Source: Spraguea lophii | Lineage: Eukaryota > Microsporidia > Spragueidae | Assembly: GCA_001887945.1 (NCBI GenBank) | Contig: LDOQ01000311.1 | Location: 1-64,000 of the forward strand | DNA: 64,000 nt | Direction of reading: 5' to 3' | Program-made: the position numbers and the translations under genes | Shown: positions 49,430 through 60,036 of the stretch, in pieces | Numbering within the stretch: the first letter of the stretch is position 1 | Layout: the number at the start of each line of letters is the position of its first letter | Notes under the pieces: model-generated | Database searches by the model: none | What the model was told of the DNA's origin: nothing | The model's input: the letters and a program-made list of their open reading frames with translations, nothing else

Positions 49430-52018
49430 TTAAATTCACTCGATACAACCATCTATGTAAATACCAATAATCTTTCTATTGACATAACAATACCAAAAAT
49501 TATTTACGATTGTATAAAATTAAAAGTTTTCAACTATGAAAACAGCTTTTTGAAAACATTATCCGAAGATTTTCGTAACTTATCCAACTAAGAACACTTG
49601 GTATTGAATAATAACAAATTTACTGAAATACCAGATGTTATATTTTCATTGACAAATTTAAAAACATTAGAAATGAATAAAAATAATATAAAAGCCATTC
49701 CCACCAATATTAAATACTTGAAAAGTTTAGTATATTAAAATTATCGAAAAATTTTCTTATATATATACCTTATTATTTAAGTGAACTTCCACAACGTACA
49801 TTTAGATTTATCATATAATGAATATATGTTTTTAACATCGGAAGAAAAACATATTTATTTTTTCTATATTATAAAAAGTTTTAATTTAAAATTTGTATAT
49901 TTGGACGGCACTCTCTTTAGATTTATACCAAAAAAATTTAATTTTTAAAAAATAGAAGAATTTCATGCAAATACAAACAAACTTTCTACCATTCCTCTAA
50001 ATACTTTAAAAAATTCCATTTGAAAAAAATATTTCTTGATGGCAATTGTTTCAAAGAAGTGCCAAGGAGTATTTTAATGTTAGATGCAATTGAAACAATT
50101 TCTATTAAACAAATTATATTCAAATGGGTTTTATAATAAAGAACATAGCATCGTCAAATTTAATATTTTTAGATCAAGTTATAATAGAATTAAGAATTGT
50201 TATATGTCATTAGATTCTGTCCCATCTTTAGAAATATTAAAGTTAAACGATAATTATACAAAAAATTTTATAGTGAAATCCATAAAAAATTCATCCTAAA
50301 AAAGAATTTATCTAAGAAAAACAATTTATCGGTCTTAGGCAAAAATTTTTTTTGGTTTCAAAAATCTCGAGTTTTTGAATTTATGGGACAATAATATTTA
50401 TAAGATTGATTATTTAAATACCATAACACATATAGAACTTACATTGAAACTGACTTTGTATCATAAAAATGGGATGGCAATCTTTTCTATACACGGCTTT
50501 TCAACAAAATCAGTTTATCGTGTCATTAGGCACCAGAAGATGAAAACAATTTAAATATATTTAAACGGTATAATGAAGCTAAAGTGAAGACTCTAAAACC
50601 AAAACATTGTTATCTTTCAAAAATCTCAAATGATATAGAAAAACTTGTTTCTCTAGAAAATTTATATTTTAGACATAATTACTTAAAAAAAGTATATAAT
50701 TATTTTAAAGATTTACATTCTTTAAAAATTCTTGACTTATCTTATAATAACATTGATTTTATTGATCCAGATATTTTAATGTTAGATTCTTTAAATGTTT
50801 TAAATCTCGCAAAAAAACAAATTTCAAACATTTCCGATATCTATTAAATGGTTTAATCACCACAAGCTTTCGATCGATTGACGGAAGAATGCCATTGTAT
50901 TTGCTTTTAATGATCCTTGGTTGGGATTGTTGCAATTACCTCTTAGATGTTCAAGAACAATATGTATTGATGATAAAGAAAATATTTCAAAGTATATAAC
51001 TGCTAGTAATATATACAAAAATGATTTTAAAAATTTATATCAATGGAATCTTAAAAAACTGCTGAAATAATATCAAATGAACCAAATGTTGAATATTTAT
51101 CATATACTGAACTTATAGAATTATGGATTTTGTGTCTAAAGTCACATGTAATAACAGATAATATAAAAGATGCAATCGAAGAATATATTAATGCTTATAT
51201 TGAATAAATAACAATGCGATACTTATTATTACCGAATTTAATCCCAAACAAGATGATATAATACGAACTTATTTAAATGCTGTGTTCACCATTATAAAAG
51301 AAAAAGAAGATTCTCAATAAATAAAAAATACATGTACAGCTATTTTACAAGAAACGAAATTTTGTTATGATGCCCAATATGAAATGCTCCAACACATATA
51401 CATTCCATTAAAAACAGAGGATGTTTCTGATATCACATATTTTATAAAAGAAATTATTTACAAAATAAAATATAATACTCTTTCAGATATATTTACTTCA
51501 AATAGACATGATCAAAGTGTGTATATCTTGATCATTGGAGAAATAAATTATCAGAAGAATCGGATTTATAAAAAACGAACTTAAATATAATCACCAGCTT
51601 AATTTTTATTTAAACGATAACAAATCATATATTCTGTATCAATTTTTCTTGTATTTAAGGTAGACGATGTTGTAACCAAGATACTCGAAAAAATTAACAA
51701 TAATGGTAAATTTATATGTCTTACATCACAATTAATAATAAAACATGAACCTGATGAGACTCAATTTAAAAACTATCTAATATTCAATGATATTGATATG
51801 TTGGAGGTAGGAAATATTAGAAGAAAAGGAATGATTTTCATATTGGGAAATATGAAATTTATACATAAAAATGGATCTGGAATATAAATAAAGAAATTAT
51901 AACCATTGAAATTAATTACGTCTTCAGCTAACTTATTTTCAACAATTATGCGTGGACAAAATAATATTAATATTTTATATAAACGCGTGTACGACAATAA
52001 TCGTGAAACTTCATTTTA
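49430..52018 (+). pseudogene. Decayed leucine-rich repeat protein gene
   Basis: Leucine-rich repeats can be read across frames for over 1.4 kb: LKTLEMNKNNIKAIPTNIKY near 49660, SLEILKLNDNYTKN near 50235, SLENLYFRHNYLKKV near 50660 and SLKILDLSYNNIDFIDPDIL near 50720. A non-LRR C-terminal region follows (open piece 51384-51584, then an end NILYKRVYDNNRETSF at about 51970-52018). At least eight stops or frameshifts break it. Expanded LRR families are known from several microsporidia. The 3' end also occurs at 58.8 kb. Confidence 0.7.
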
Positions 52019-52807
52019 AAAATTGATTTTTAAATAATATTTATTTTATTATTTTAAAATAAAGTTTTTGTTTATATATTTCTCATGTTTTTATTATGCA
52101 CGGGCCCGCTTGGTCCAAAGGTCGTGAGGTGGTAGTCACATCTTAAGTTAGCGATTTGAGTCCTTCACCCAGAAGAATTATCAAAAAAATAAATAAATAG
52201 GAGTGGAAGGTTGTAAGTAGATGAGGGTTCGATAACTCAGCATTGGCTGTACCTTATATGGTGATCCGCGACTAGATTAAAGTAATGTTTAACTCCGTAA
52301 TTCCAATGTCTATATTGATTTGGGCTCGACCAATATTATGCAAAGAAAGAGGTTAGGAATTTCGAAAAAATTGTGAGCGTCGCAACGTATACCATGCGTA
52401 AAATCATAATGTTCTGAAGCATGAGGTAAGATATGATTAACGTATATTTGTAGCGAACCAGTTACTACAAGTTTAATTGTGTTTAAGAGTCAAAGGACAG
52501 CAGCCGCCTAGAAAATTTTATAAATAAGAGCTTCATTAAAAAAAGTCGAATTTAATTACTAAATTGTATTTTGGAAACTTATGCTAAAAAACTATTTTTA
52601 TTTAATATTTAGTTTCTTAAATATCTTAAAGATGGGAAGGTCATTCTTTGAAAGATGCTGTTTAATATATCAATCATTTACTTTTCATCAGCCATCTTCT
52701 TTTATTGCGTATACAACAATGTTAAATTTTGTTAGCTCATTTCTATATACTTTATGCAATCGTGAATAAAACAATGTGTACAGCGTTAATTATTCAGTAA
52801 CATAAAA
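51800..52807 (+). repeat. Segmental duplication 2, copy 1 (LRR tail + SINE + flank)
   Basis: It matches 58785-59840 in the same order: LRR gene 3' end, TTTTAAATAATATTTATTTT spacer, a plus-orientation SINE and the tail repeat also present at 14.2 kb. Copy 1 ends where the UTP15-tail duplication begins, at an ATATCACTGATAAT sequence. Confidence 0.85.
52103..52535 (+). mobile_element. SINE copy, plus orientation, diverged
   Basis: The head begins GCCCGCTTGGTCCAAAGGTCG and has a GATTTGAGTCC remnant of the B box. Body and 3' end are recognisable (TTGATTTGGGCTCGACCAAT near 52315). It is shared with copy 2 of the duplication at 59.05 kb, so it inserted before that duplication. Confidence 0.8.
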
Positions 52808-52832
52808 TATCACTGATAATCCTAGTATTCCT

Positions 52833-53060
52833 ATGAATAATAATGTTAATAATATTTTGAATATTAGAAGTGGCGATGTTAAAGATAATTATTTATTTTC
52901 TATATTTATTGAAATTTTTATAATATTGTTATCTATGCATAGAGAGATAATAGAGGAGAAATATGAAAAAGAAGTTAATTTGTTGAGAGAATTAATAGAT
53001 AGGGAAGTTTCTATGGAAGAGAAATATATTTATTTAGATGGTTATATAAGTAATATATAA
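52833..53060 (+). pseudogene. Truncated UTP15 C-terminal fragment
   Basis: It encodes a piece almost identical to the UTP15 end (LFSIFIEIFIILLSMHREII, then EVNLLRELIDREVSMEEKYI). The frame is intact, pointing to recent origin, but nothing upstream would express it as UTP15. Confidence 0.85.
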
Positions 53061-53406
53061 TAAATAATATTAGAATTATTTTATAATTTTTTATATTGTA
53101 TTAGAAATTAAACTTCTACATTGTAGGATACACATTCTATGTATTCTGGGTTAGGAGTTAAAATGATTCTTATTTTATATAACGATTTATCAATGAAATA
53201 AAGTATTGATGACTGATTATTGATGGTTAATTTATAAAGTGATCGAGTATGATAGATGAAACTGTTTTCGTCTATGTAAATAGATTTTTTAAATAAATTA
53301 TACTATTTTTTTAAGACCTTTATAATCTTTATAGTATTAAATTACTTAATGATGATTAAATTATATATACATGTTTATATTAATACGGAATATTCGAACT
53401 AAAACA

Positions 53407-53522
53407 GATACGGCCATATCTACTGAAAATCACCGGATCCCGTCCGATCTCCGAAGTTAAGCCAGTAAGAGCCATGTAAGTATTAAGGTGGGCGACTACT
53501 TGAGAAAGCGTGATGCTGTATT
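53407..53522 (+). rRNA. 5S ribosomal RNA, second copy
   Basis: It differs from the 45.4-kb copy at about two places in the mature part (GCCAG for GCTAG, and GATGC for GGTGC near the 3' end). The first change restores the more common 5S sequence. The internal promoter and the T-run after the gene are kept, so it may be expressed. Confidence 0.95.
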
Positions 53523-53595
53523 TTTAATTATTTTTTTAATTATAATAATATTATTTTAAAACAATTTACTTTTCTCTGTATAATTATTATAATAA

Positions 53596-55255
53596 TTGTC
53601 GTGGGCAATTACATTTTTTTAGCCAAAGGATTCTCAAGAATTGTAAGATTTTAAAATTAATTTATTAGAAGATAACACACTCAAAAAAGATGGGGTTGCC
53701 AACCTGCTCAATATTTATATCAAGATGGAGGGAAAAAAAGAGGGAGTTTTTGACAGTTACAAAAAAGATAATTTTTATTATCTATTTTATAAATATAAAA
53801 AATGTTTAATAAACCATACTTAAATCATAGAAACTTTTTTTGAAAATATAAAAATTATCGTAATTTTTATTCGAAAAAGCTTCTTTAATAAAAAGTAATA
53901 TTTCTTTTCTTATAATATTGATCAATCTCTTTATTCTTTTATAACAATCAATATGCCATGGTAAATAAAGGTTCTTTTTAATATATGAATAATGTACTGG
54001 ATATTTTAATGTAACATTATAAGTTACAAAAAACAACATAAAGATTAGATATTTGAAAATGGATATAAAAAATAATTTTATTAAAGAATAAATATAATAA
54101 TTTTAATTGTTTAAGATTATAAAAAAATTTAAAATAAGAATAACAGAAATGTATTTATTGCATTTAACTTTAAAATATCTTAACTTAATCTATCATATCG
54201 TGGAGATATATAATTTTATTAGTCATTGGTTATTCAAATGAAGATAGGCTGAAAAAATTAATTTTTTAAAATAAAATACCCGCCCGGCCCAGTGGTCGTG
54301 GGGTGGTAACCAAACCCCAAGCCTGGCGGGTTCGAATCCCTCATCCAGAAAAATTTTCAAAACAAAAAAAGAATAATAATAAACGGAGAAGAGAAGAAAA
54401 AGGTTGTTGAGTGGGTGAGGTTTCGATAGCGCAGCATAGCTGTGCCTTGTATGACGGCCCCGCTACTAGATTAAAGTAGTGTTCAGCTGATGTAGTTGCA
54501 ATCCCTGTATTGATTAGTGACTCGGCCAATACTATGCAACGAAAGAGGCTGGGAATTCCTTAAGAGCTGGAAGTGGGGGCGGCGACGCGCACCAGACGCA
54601 AAATCCTAACACTCTGGAGCATAAGGTAAGATGAGATTAATGCATATCTGTAGCGAAACCAGTTAGTACAAGTTTAATTTCGCTCGAGGAACCGAAGGTC
54701 ACAGACCATGGTAGGCCGCAACCGGCCAGGAAGCTTTGATAAATAAAAGTTTCATTCGTAAAAAAAATTTAAAATAAAAAAAAATATGTAATTTGGTTTT
54801 TTTAAAAATATTAAAAATTGGAAAAGAAAACACCAAATCCATTGTTTCTTTCTGTAATCTTGAAATATCTTTCTAATTTGTACGGTAAATATATATCTTA
54901 ATGGGAAAAAATTTATGTAAAAAAACCTACTTAAGACATAATCTGAAAAGAAAATAAAAACACCATTTATTATAAATATATAATGGCTAGCTACATACAG
55001 AATATTGGATTATGGGATAATCTCTATAATAGTTTTTTTTGAAAAAAATTAATTGCCCGCGGGTAAACTTGCAAAAAACAGGGAAAAAAGAAGAAGAAAG
55101 AAGAAAAGACCATACATATAACTAATAATTTTTAATTCTAAAACTTGGACTAGCAAGCCATTGTCTTTTCGCGTGTAGTGGCCAAGTTCAATTAAATAGA
55201 AGTCTAATATTTTTCATAGAAAAATATTGTCCTCCTATTTAATTGCCCTCGGCAA
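53596..55255. mobile_element. TAA-flanked DNA element (PIF/Harbinger-like) with nested SINE
   Basis: The ends are 16-bp imperfect inverted repeats: TTGTCGTGGGCAATTA at 53596 and, on the other strand, TTGCCGAGGGCAATTA ending at 55255. TAA flanks both ends (53593-53595 and 55256-55258), and the empty site at about 45612 has a single TAA. This is direct evidence of an insertion of about 1.66 kb. A third similar end, TTACCCGCGGGCAATTA (minus strand, 55050-55066), suggests a composite or nested structure. Internal open frames (e.g. 53806-54039 minus, 77 codons) match no transposase I recognise. The TAA target fits PIF/Harbinger, but this is inference. Confidence 0.7.
54277..54767 (+). mobile_element. 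SINE copy C, full length, plus orientation
   Basis: It is nearly identical to copy B. The head is at 54280-54350 with A box (GGCCCAGTGG) and B box GGTTCGAATCC, then the GC-rich centre (GTGGGGGCGGCGACGCGCAC) and the 3' end ATAAAAGTTTCATTCGTAAA. Flanking TTTAAAATAAAA occurs at 54265-54276 and 54768-54779. It is nested in the TAA-flanked element. Confidence 0.87.
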
Positions 55256-55530
55256 TAATTAATATTTAGGATTATTTTAAATTGTTATAATTAACCAAAA
55301 ATAATATGTTGTTTAAAGTAGAATTCATGATAGATTACAATTATTATTTATATAATAATAACATAAGAGGTATATTTTTGTCCATATAAATAAATTTTCT
55401 GTTTAAAAAAATAACATTTACAATTGTATTTCTGTATTCTTAATGAGAATACATTAAGAGATAGATAATATTTATGTTTTTTATCAAACATCTTGTTGTA
55501 TGATATTTTACTCTATAATATTGTTAAATT
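55256..55530 (+). repeat. Segmental duplication 1, second copy, second part
   Basis: Continuation of the duplicated 5S flank after the 1.66-kb insertion: TTAATATTTAGGATTATTTT and onward match 45615-45779, with one extra stretch at about 55366-55470. Confidence 0.88.
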
Positions 55531-55699
55531 GGATACTTTACGTATGCCGTTTAAAAGTAATTAATTTTTTTACTCTTGAAAATATAATATTAAACAATAA
55601 ATAGAAGTTTAATTAGGTTATTGTAACGTCATTTCTTTATTCCTCGTAAATGTAGAAAAGTTTAAAAAAAATATAATTTATTGGAATTTAATTATTTTT

Positions 55700-56230
55700 T
55701 AATGACAAACTTTTCATTCTACATTACCTACCTTTTATCGTATTTCTGTGTATATTGGTTTCCAGGTCTTTGAAATTTTTATTATGGTCTACAATATAAT
55801 GTTTTATCTCTATATTTTTGATATTATATCCTTTTCATTGTTTGAATATAATATGGGTTTTTATAATACTGATGGTGTTTTTTTACTTCTATCTTTAATT
55901 GTTTTTAAAACAGTAATCTACTATTGTTTCTCGCTACGAATCCATGTCCCACTTCCATCGGCCCGTACCCTCTGGTATATTTCTTCCTACCAAGTTTTCA
56001 CTATCTATTTCTATAATTGTATTTTTTATCCTTATTTTAATAGGATTTTTAAAGTAATAATTATTTAATTTTCTTTCTAATTCAATTATTATCTTCTTCG
56101 ACGTAGACTTCAACAAAATCGTGTTATTATTTATCCGACAACTTGACGATAACAGAGAAATAACCTTTATTATTTCTGCCCAGTTTTTTATTGTTAGAAA
56201 AACATTGTCAACAAATAAGCTCTTATTTTT
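55700..56230 (-). pseudogene. Merlin/ISXO2-like transposase relic
   Basis: Read on the minus strand, NPIKIRIKNTIIEIDSENL (about 56040-55980) matches the NPIKLGGxGxIVEIDE motif, with Glu lost. Further on, HYIVDHNKNFKDLETNIHRN (about 55770-55720) matches HYxVNHSxNFVDPETGxHTN. Stops and frameshifts lie between. Open frames on the plus strand here are shadows. Confidence 0.65.
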
Positions 56231-56495
56231 TTACATTTTTTTCGAGAATATCAGACATTATTTTTCTTATTTTTTATTCCCTTCATATTACCAAGACAAA
56301 AAACAATTTTAAACATTTAAAACTCGTTTAATAAAGAATTGAATATATTTTCCTCGTTTTCTAATTTGATTATATCCAAAAAAAGACATAAATAAAATAC
56401 CATAATTTCGAATATTTTTATTTATTTCATTTGTTAATTATGGATGCATTCAATTTGGGAAATTTTTATTCGTAATTATATTTTAATAAAATATT

Positions 56496-56512
56496 CTGTA
56501 ATATTTTTACAG
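56496..56512. promoter_or_regulatory. Conserved palindrome, second copy
   Basis: The same CTGTAATATTTTTACAG as at 47435, 117 bp before the paralogous ATG at 56613. Confidence 0.35.
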
Positions 56513-56612
56513 ATTGTACCATACAATAATGTTTTTATCAAAAAAGTATTATTTATACAATATTCCTATTTTAATTATTAAAATCCATTTAATTGGATAA
56601 AAAAACGACATC

Positions 56613-57250
56613 ATGTATTTGTTCGTTTTTTTTATTTCTGTGATCTATTCTACTGCAAATCTTATTGATTATATAAAATACATTCTTGAGTACGGTAACC
56701 AGCTTAAACAGTGTTCTGATCTTAAAGGTATAGATTTGAATAACGCCATTTCAAAGATGGCAGTAAGACATAAGCATAGAATAAGAATTGCTATGAAACA
56801 ATTAAAAGCTAGAGATGAACCCACGGATAATTTAATTATTTTGTTAAAAGCATTTGGTGATGCAAGTGAGATGACAATGCTTGGTATTAGGATAAAACCC
56901 GAGAAAAAAGACGAACTGATTGAACTAATAAAAAAAGATTTGGTTTTTGAAGATGTGGAATTTTTAATGGGTATATATAATATTTCATCGGTTTTTAATC
57001 CTAATAAGATTATGGAAAAAACGCCCAAAAATATATTTGATGACTATTGTGAAAGTTTGATTGTTTTTATAAATAATGGATCTTATATCTGTGAGAACAT
57101 GATTAAAGTAATGGATAATTGCGTGAGATAGATGAAGTGTACGATGGTCTTATGAACAATTATATAAATCATTTAAATGAGATAAATATGTCTAAATCTA
57201 TATTGTCTGATATGGAAATAAAAGAGGTGCCGTTTGGATTGAAAGATTAA
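56613..57250 (+). pseudogene. Frameshifted paralogue of the secreted orphan protein
   Basis: The first 172 codons match the 47.55-kb protein (signal peptide YLFVFFISVIYSTANLI, MAVRHKHRIRIAMKQLKARD). A small deletion near 57120, four bases relative to the paralogue, shifts the frame, and a stop follows. The lost C-terminal end is still readable in another frame (MNNYINHLNEINMSKSIL) up to 57250. The protein would be about 40 residues short if made. Confidence 0.8.
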
Positions 57251-57280
57251 AGCGTTTATTCTTTTATATTTAAGTTTTTT

Positions 57281-57745
57281 TATGAAACTTTTGTTTGTTA
57301 AAGTTTTCGGGCTGGCCACGGCCTATCATGGCCTATGTTTTTGGTTCTCAAAGTACGTTTAAACCGTACCACCCGGCTTAGTTACAGATACGTATTATTC
57401 TCATTTTATATTATGCCCGGGTCGTTGGGATTTTGCGCATAATGCACCTTATTACACATTCTCAGTTTTTTAGAAATTTCTAGTTTATTTCTTAACATAA
57501 CATTGACTAAATCACAAATCAAGACTGCGATTGTAATTATGCCAGTCAAATACTATTTACCTGATGGCGGACCGTTATATAAAACATAACCAATGTTACG
57601 CTATCGAACACTCGTTCATTCAACGATCTTTCTCTTTATTTCTGCCTTTTGTTTTTTTTCGAAAATTATTCTGGATGAGGGACTCAAACCCGCTGGGCTT
57701 AAGATTTGGTTACCACCCTAGGGCCATTGGATCAAGTGAGCTTTC
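57281..57745 (-). mobile_element. SINE copy, minus orientation, diverged
   Basis: In the same position as the 48.2-kb copy relative to the duplicated gene. The head near 57670-57745 keeps TTTGGTTACCACCCTAGGGC, and the B box is altered (GGGACTCAAACCC). It was copied with the duplicated region rather than inserted anew. Confidence 0.8.
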
Positions 57746-57792
57746 AAAAAATTACAGATCCATACTTTTTCCATAAAAAAATAATTTGGGAA

Positions 57793-58773
57793 TAATGAAT
57801 ATTAACTACCCCAAAAACAGCCTTAAATCATGAATATAACAAAAAAACAGATAGATTTAGAAAATAAGATAAATTACTCGAACAAAATTCTTTCTTTTTT
57901 GCGGAATATGGGTGTTCTTAAAGAAAATCACAAATGTTCGTTATGTAAAAGGTATATGAAAACAATAAAAAGTAAGTATAACGATGGTTTTGTTTTAAGA
58001 TGTCATAGTAAAAGATGTAATTAAAAAACAATTTCCGTAAGAATTGGTAGTAAATTTATTGAGTAGGATTAAATTACCTTTAATTTCCATAATTCGAGTA
58101 ATATATGAATGGTCACAAAAGAGAAGTTTAAAAGACATAATGAAAGAGGTGGGAATATCCTATAATGGTTTGAAATCGGTATTATCAGTTTTTGAATCTC
58201 ATATAAAAAAACCAAAAATAAAAAAATAGGAAATGAAGATAAGTGGGTTGAAATAGATGAATCAGCTATTTCAAAAAGAAAGTATAATGTTGGAAGACTC
58301 AATAAACAAATTTGGGTTATTGGAGGTATTGATAGAATAACTAAAAAAATGGTTTTTGATGTAACAATTTCAAGAAATGCAAAATTCTTGAGACATACAA
58401 TTAAGAAACATGTTAAGGAAGGTTCAATAATAGTAACAGATTGTTGGAAAGGATACAAAGACCTTCAAAATTTAAATTATAGGCATTTTAAAATTAACAT
58501 TCGAGAAACTTTTTAGAGCCAAGAAACAGAGAAACAAACACACAAACAATAAAAATAAATTGGTGATGGCTAAAAGAATATATAAAAATAAAAAAACCAA
58601 AATCTAAACGAGGCGTTTTGGAAGTGATTTCACAATTTTTTTTTGTTTGGATTTAAGTCTGTTTTTGTGCAAATTCTGTTCGAGCTAAAATGTTTAAAAG
58701 GTCTTAAAAATAATTAAAATGCCTTTTTTATTTAAAATTAAGACTGTTTTTTCGGGTAGTTAATATTCATTAA
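57793..58773 (+). mobile_element. Merlin-type DNA transposon with clear inverted repeats, dead
   Basis: Terminal inverted repeats of about 34 bp bound a 981-bp element: TAATGAATATTAACTACCCC at 57793 and the reverse complement ending at 58773. Between them a transposase relic runs on the plus strand. The zinc-ribbon-like KCSKCxx part reads HKCSLCKRYMKTIKSKYNDG (57930). Then follow WVEIDESAISKRKYNVGR (58245), IWVIGGIDRITKKMVFDV (58310), SIIVTDCWKGYKDL (58425) and a HSRNFLEPRNRETNTQ piece in another frame (58498). All three acidic or HTN-type catalytic regions are visible, but stops after the zinc-ribbon part and at least one frameshift break it. It is the best-preserved member of its family here. 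Confidence 0.8.
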
Positions 58774-58784
58774 TGCCGAAGAAA

Positions 58785-59840
58785 AAGTATAATTTTCATA
58801 TTGGGAAATATGGAATTTATACATAAAAATGCATCTGAAATATAAATAAAAAGATTATAACCATTGAAATTAATTACGTCTTCAGCTAACTTATTTTCGT
58901 CAATTATGCGTGGACAAAATAATATTAATATTTTATATAAACGCGTGTACGACAATAATCGTGAAACTTCATTTTAAAAATTGATTTTTAAATAATATTT
59001 ATTTTATTATTTTAAAATAAAGCTTTTGTTTATATATTTCTCCTGTAAATATTATGTCCGGTTTCGCTTGGTCCTGTGATTGCGGGGTGATAGTCACATT
59101 TCAAATTTAACGAGTTTGGGTCCTTCACCCAGAAAAATTTTCAAAAAATAATAATAATAAATAGAAGCGAAAGGTTATTAAGTCGGTGGGACTCATTGGG
59201 GAACATTGGCTGTGCCTGTACAACATTTCACATCTAGATTAAAGTAGTGTTTAGCTGGTGCAATTACAATCCACGTATTGATTTGTGACTCTGACAATAT
59301 TATGCCGAGAAAAAGATAAGAAATCTCTAAAAAACTGGGAGCTCTGACAATATTATGCCGAGAAAAAGATAAGAAATCTCTAAAAAACTGGGAGAACGGC
59401 AACGTGCACCATACGCAAAACTTTAACACTCTGATGCATAAGGTGAGATTAGAGTAATGCTTATCTGTAGTGAAACCAACTAGTACAAGATTAGATGTAC
59501 TTTAGGAATCGAAGGGCATAAACCATGGTAAGCTGCAAGTAATCAGAAAACTTCTATAAATAAAAAACTCATAAAAAAGCCAGATTTAGTTAATAAATTG
59601 TTTTTGAAAAACATATTTTTATTTAATATTCGATTTCTTAAATATCTTAAAGATGTGAAGCACATTCTTTGAAAGATGCTGTCTAATATGTCAACCATTT
59701 ACTTCCTATTAATTACCTTCTTTTATTGCATATACAATAATGTTAAATTTTGTTAGTTCATTTCTATATATTTTTGCAATCGTGAATAAAACAATGTGTA
59801 CGGCGTTAACTAATCGTAATATAAAATATCACTAATAAGA
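58785..59840 (+). repeat. Segmental duplication 2, copy 2
   Basis: It repeats 51800-52807: LRR gene 3' end, spacer, SINE and tail repeat, ending AAAATATCACTAATAA where the other copy joins the UTP15 segment. The Merlin element lies directly at its left edge. Confidence 0.85.
59050..59580 (+). mobile_element. SINE copy, plus orientation, with internal 53-bp tandem duplication
   Basis: The head at 59060-59135 is altered (B box GAGTTTGGGTCC). The body holds a perfect 53-bp tandem repeat, 59289-59341 and 59342-59394, that other copies do not have. The 3' end is recognisable (59500-59575). Confidence 0.8.
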
Positions 59841-60036
59841 TGATTATTCTAAATCAATTCAATTTCTGTGTCGTACCAAACTGCATCAATAATATAGATT
59901 AATGGAATATAATTATATAATAAAGTAACTTTAAATAAATATAGATTTCTATAAAATAAACTTTCAAGTATTTGATTATACAAAAAATATAAATTATATG
60001 TTACTTAAACAGTTTAAAAATCATAAATAAATTTTA

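Larger units (their letters stand above)
52808..53595 (+). repeat. Segmental duplication 1, second copy, first part
   Basis: It holds a copy of the last 75 or so codons of UTP15 (52833-53060, open and with few changes), its 3' flank and a second 5S rRNA gene. There is no UTP15 promoter or N-terminal part, so the coding piece is a pseudogene fragment. The segment continues at 55256 after an insertion. Confidence 0.9.

Noticed and set aside
51773..51997. Minus-strand frame of 74 codons that recurs at 58770-58955
   Set aside because: Similarity comes from the segmental duplication. The plus strand reads as the end of the LRR pseudogene, so the minus frame is a shadow.
54280..54350. A genuine tRNA gene at the head of the SINE
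   Set aside because: A and B boxes are good, but I could not fold a proper acceptor stem or a normal 7-base anticodon loop, and the same sequence heads every SINE copy.
55748..56068. Plus-strand 106-codon hydrophobic frame
   Set aside because: The minus strand carries Merlin-type transposase motifs in this place; the plus frame is antisense.
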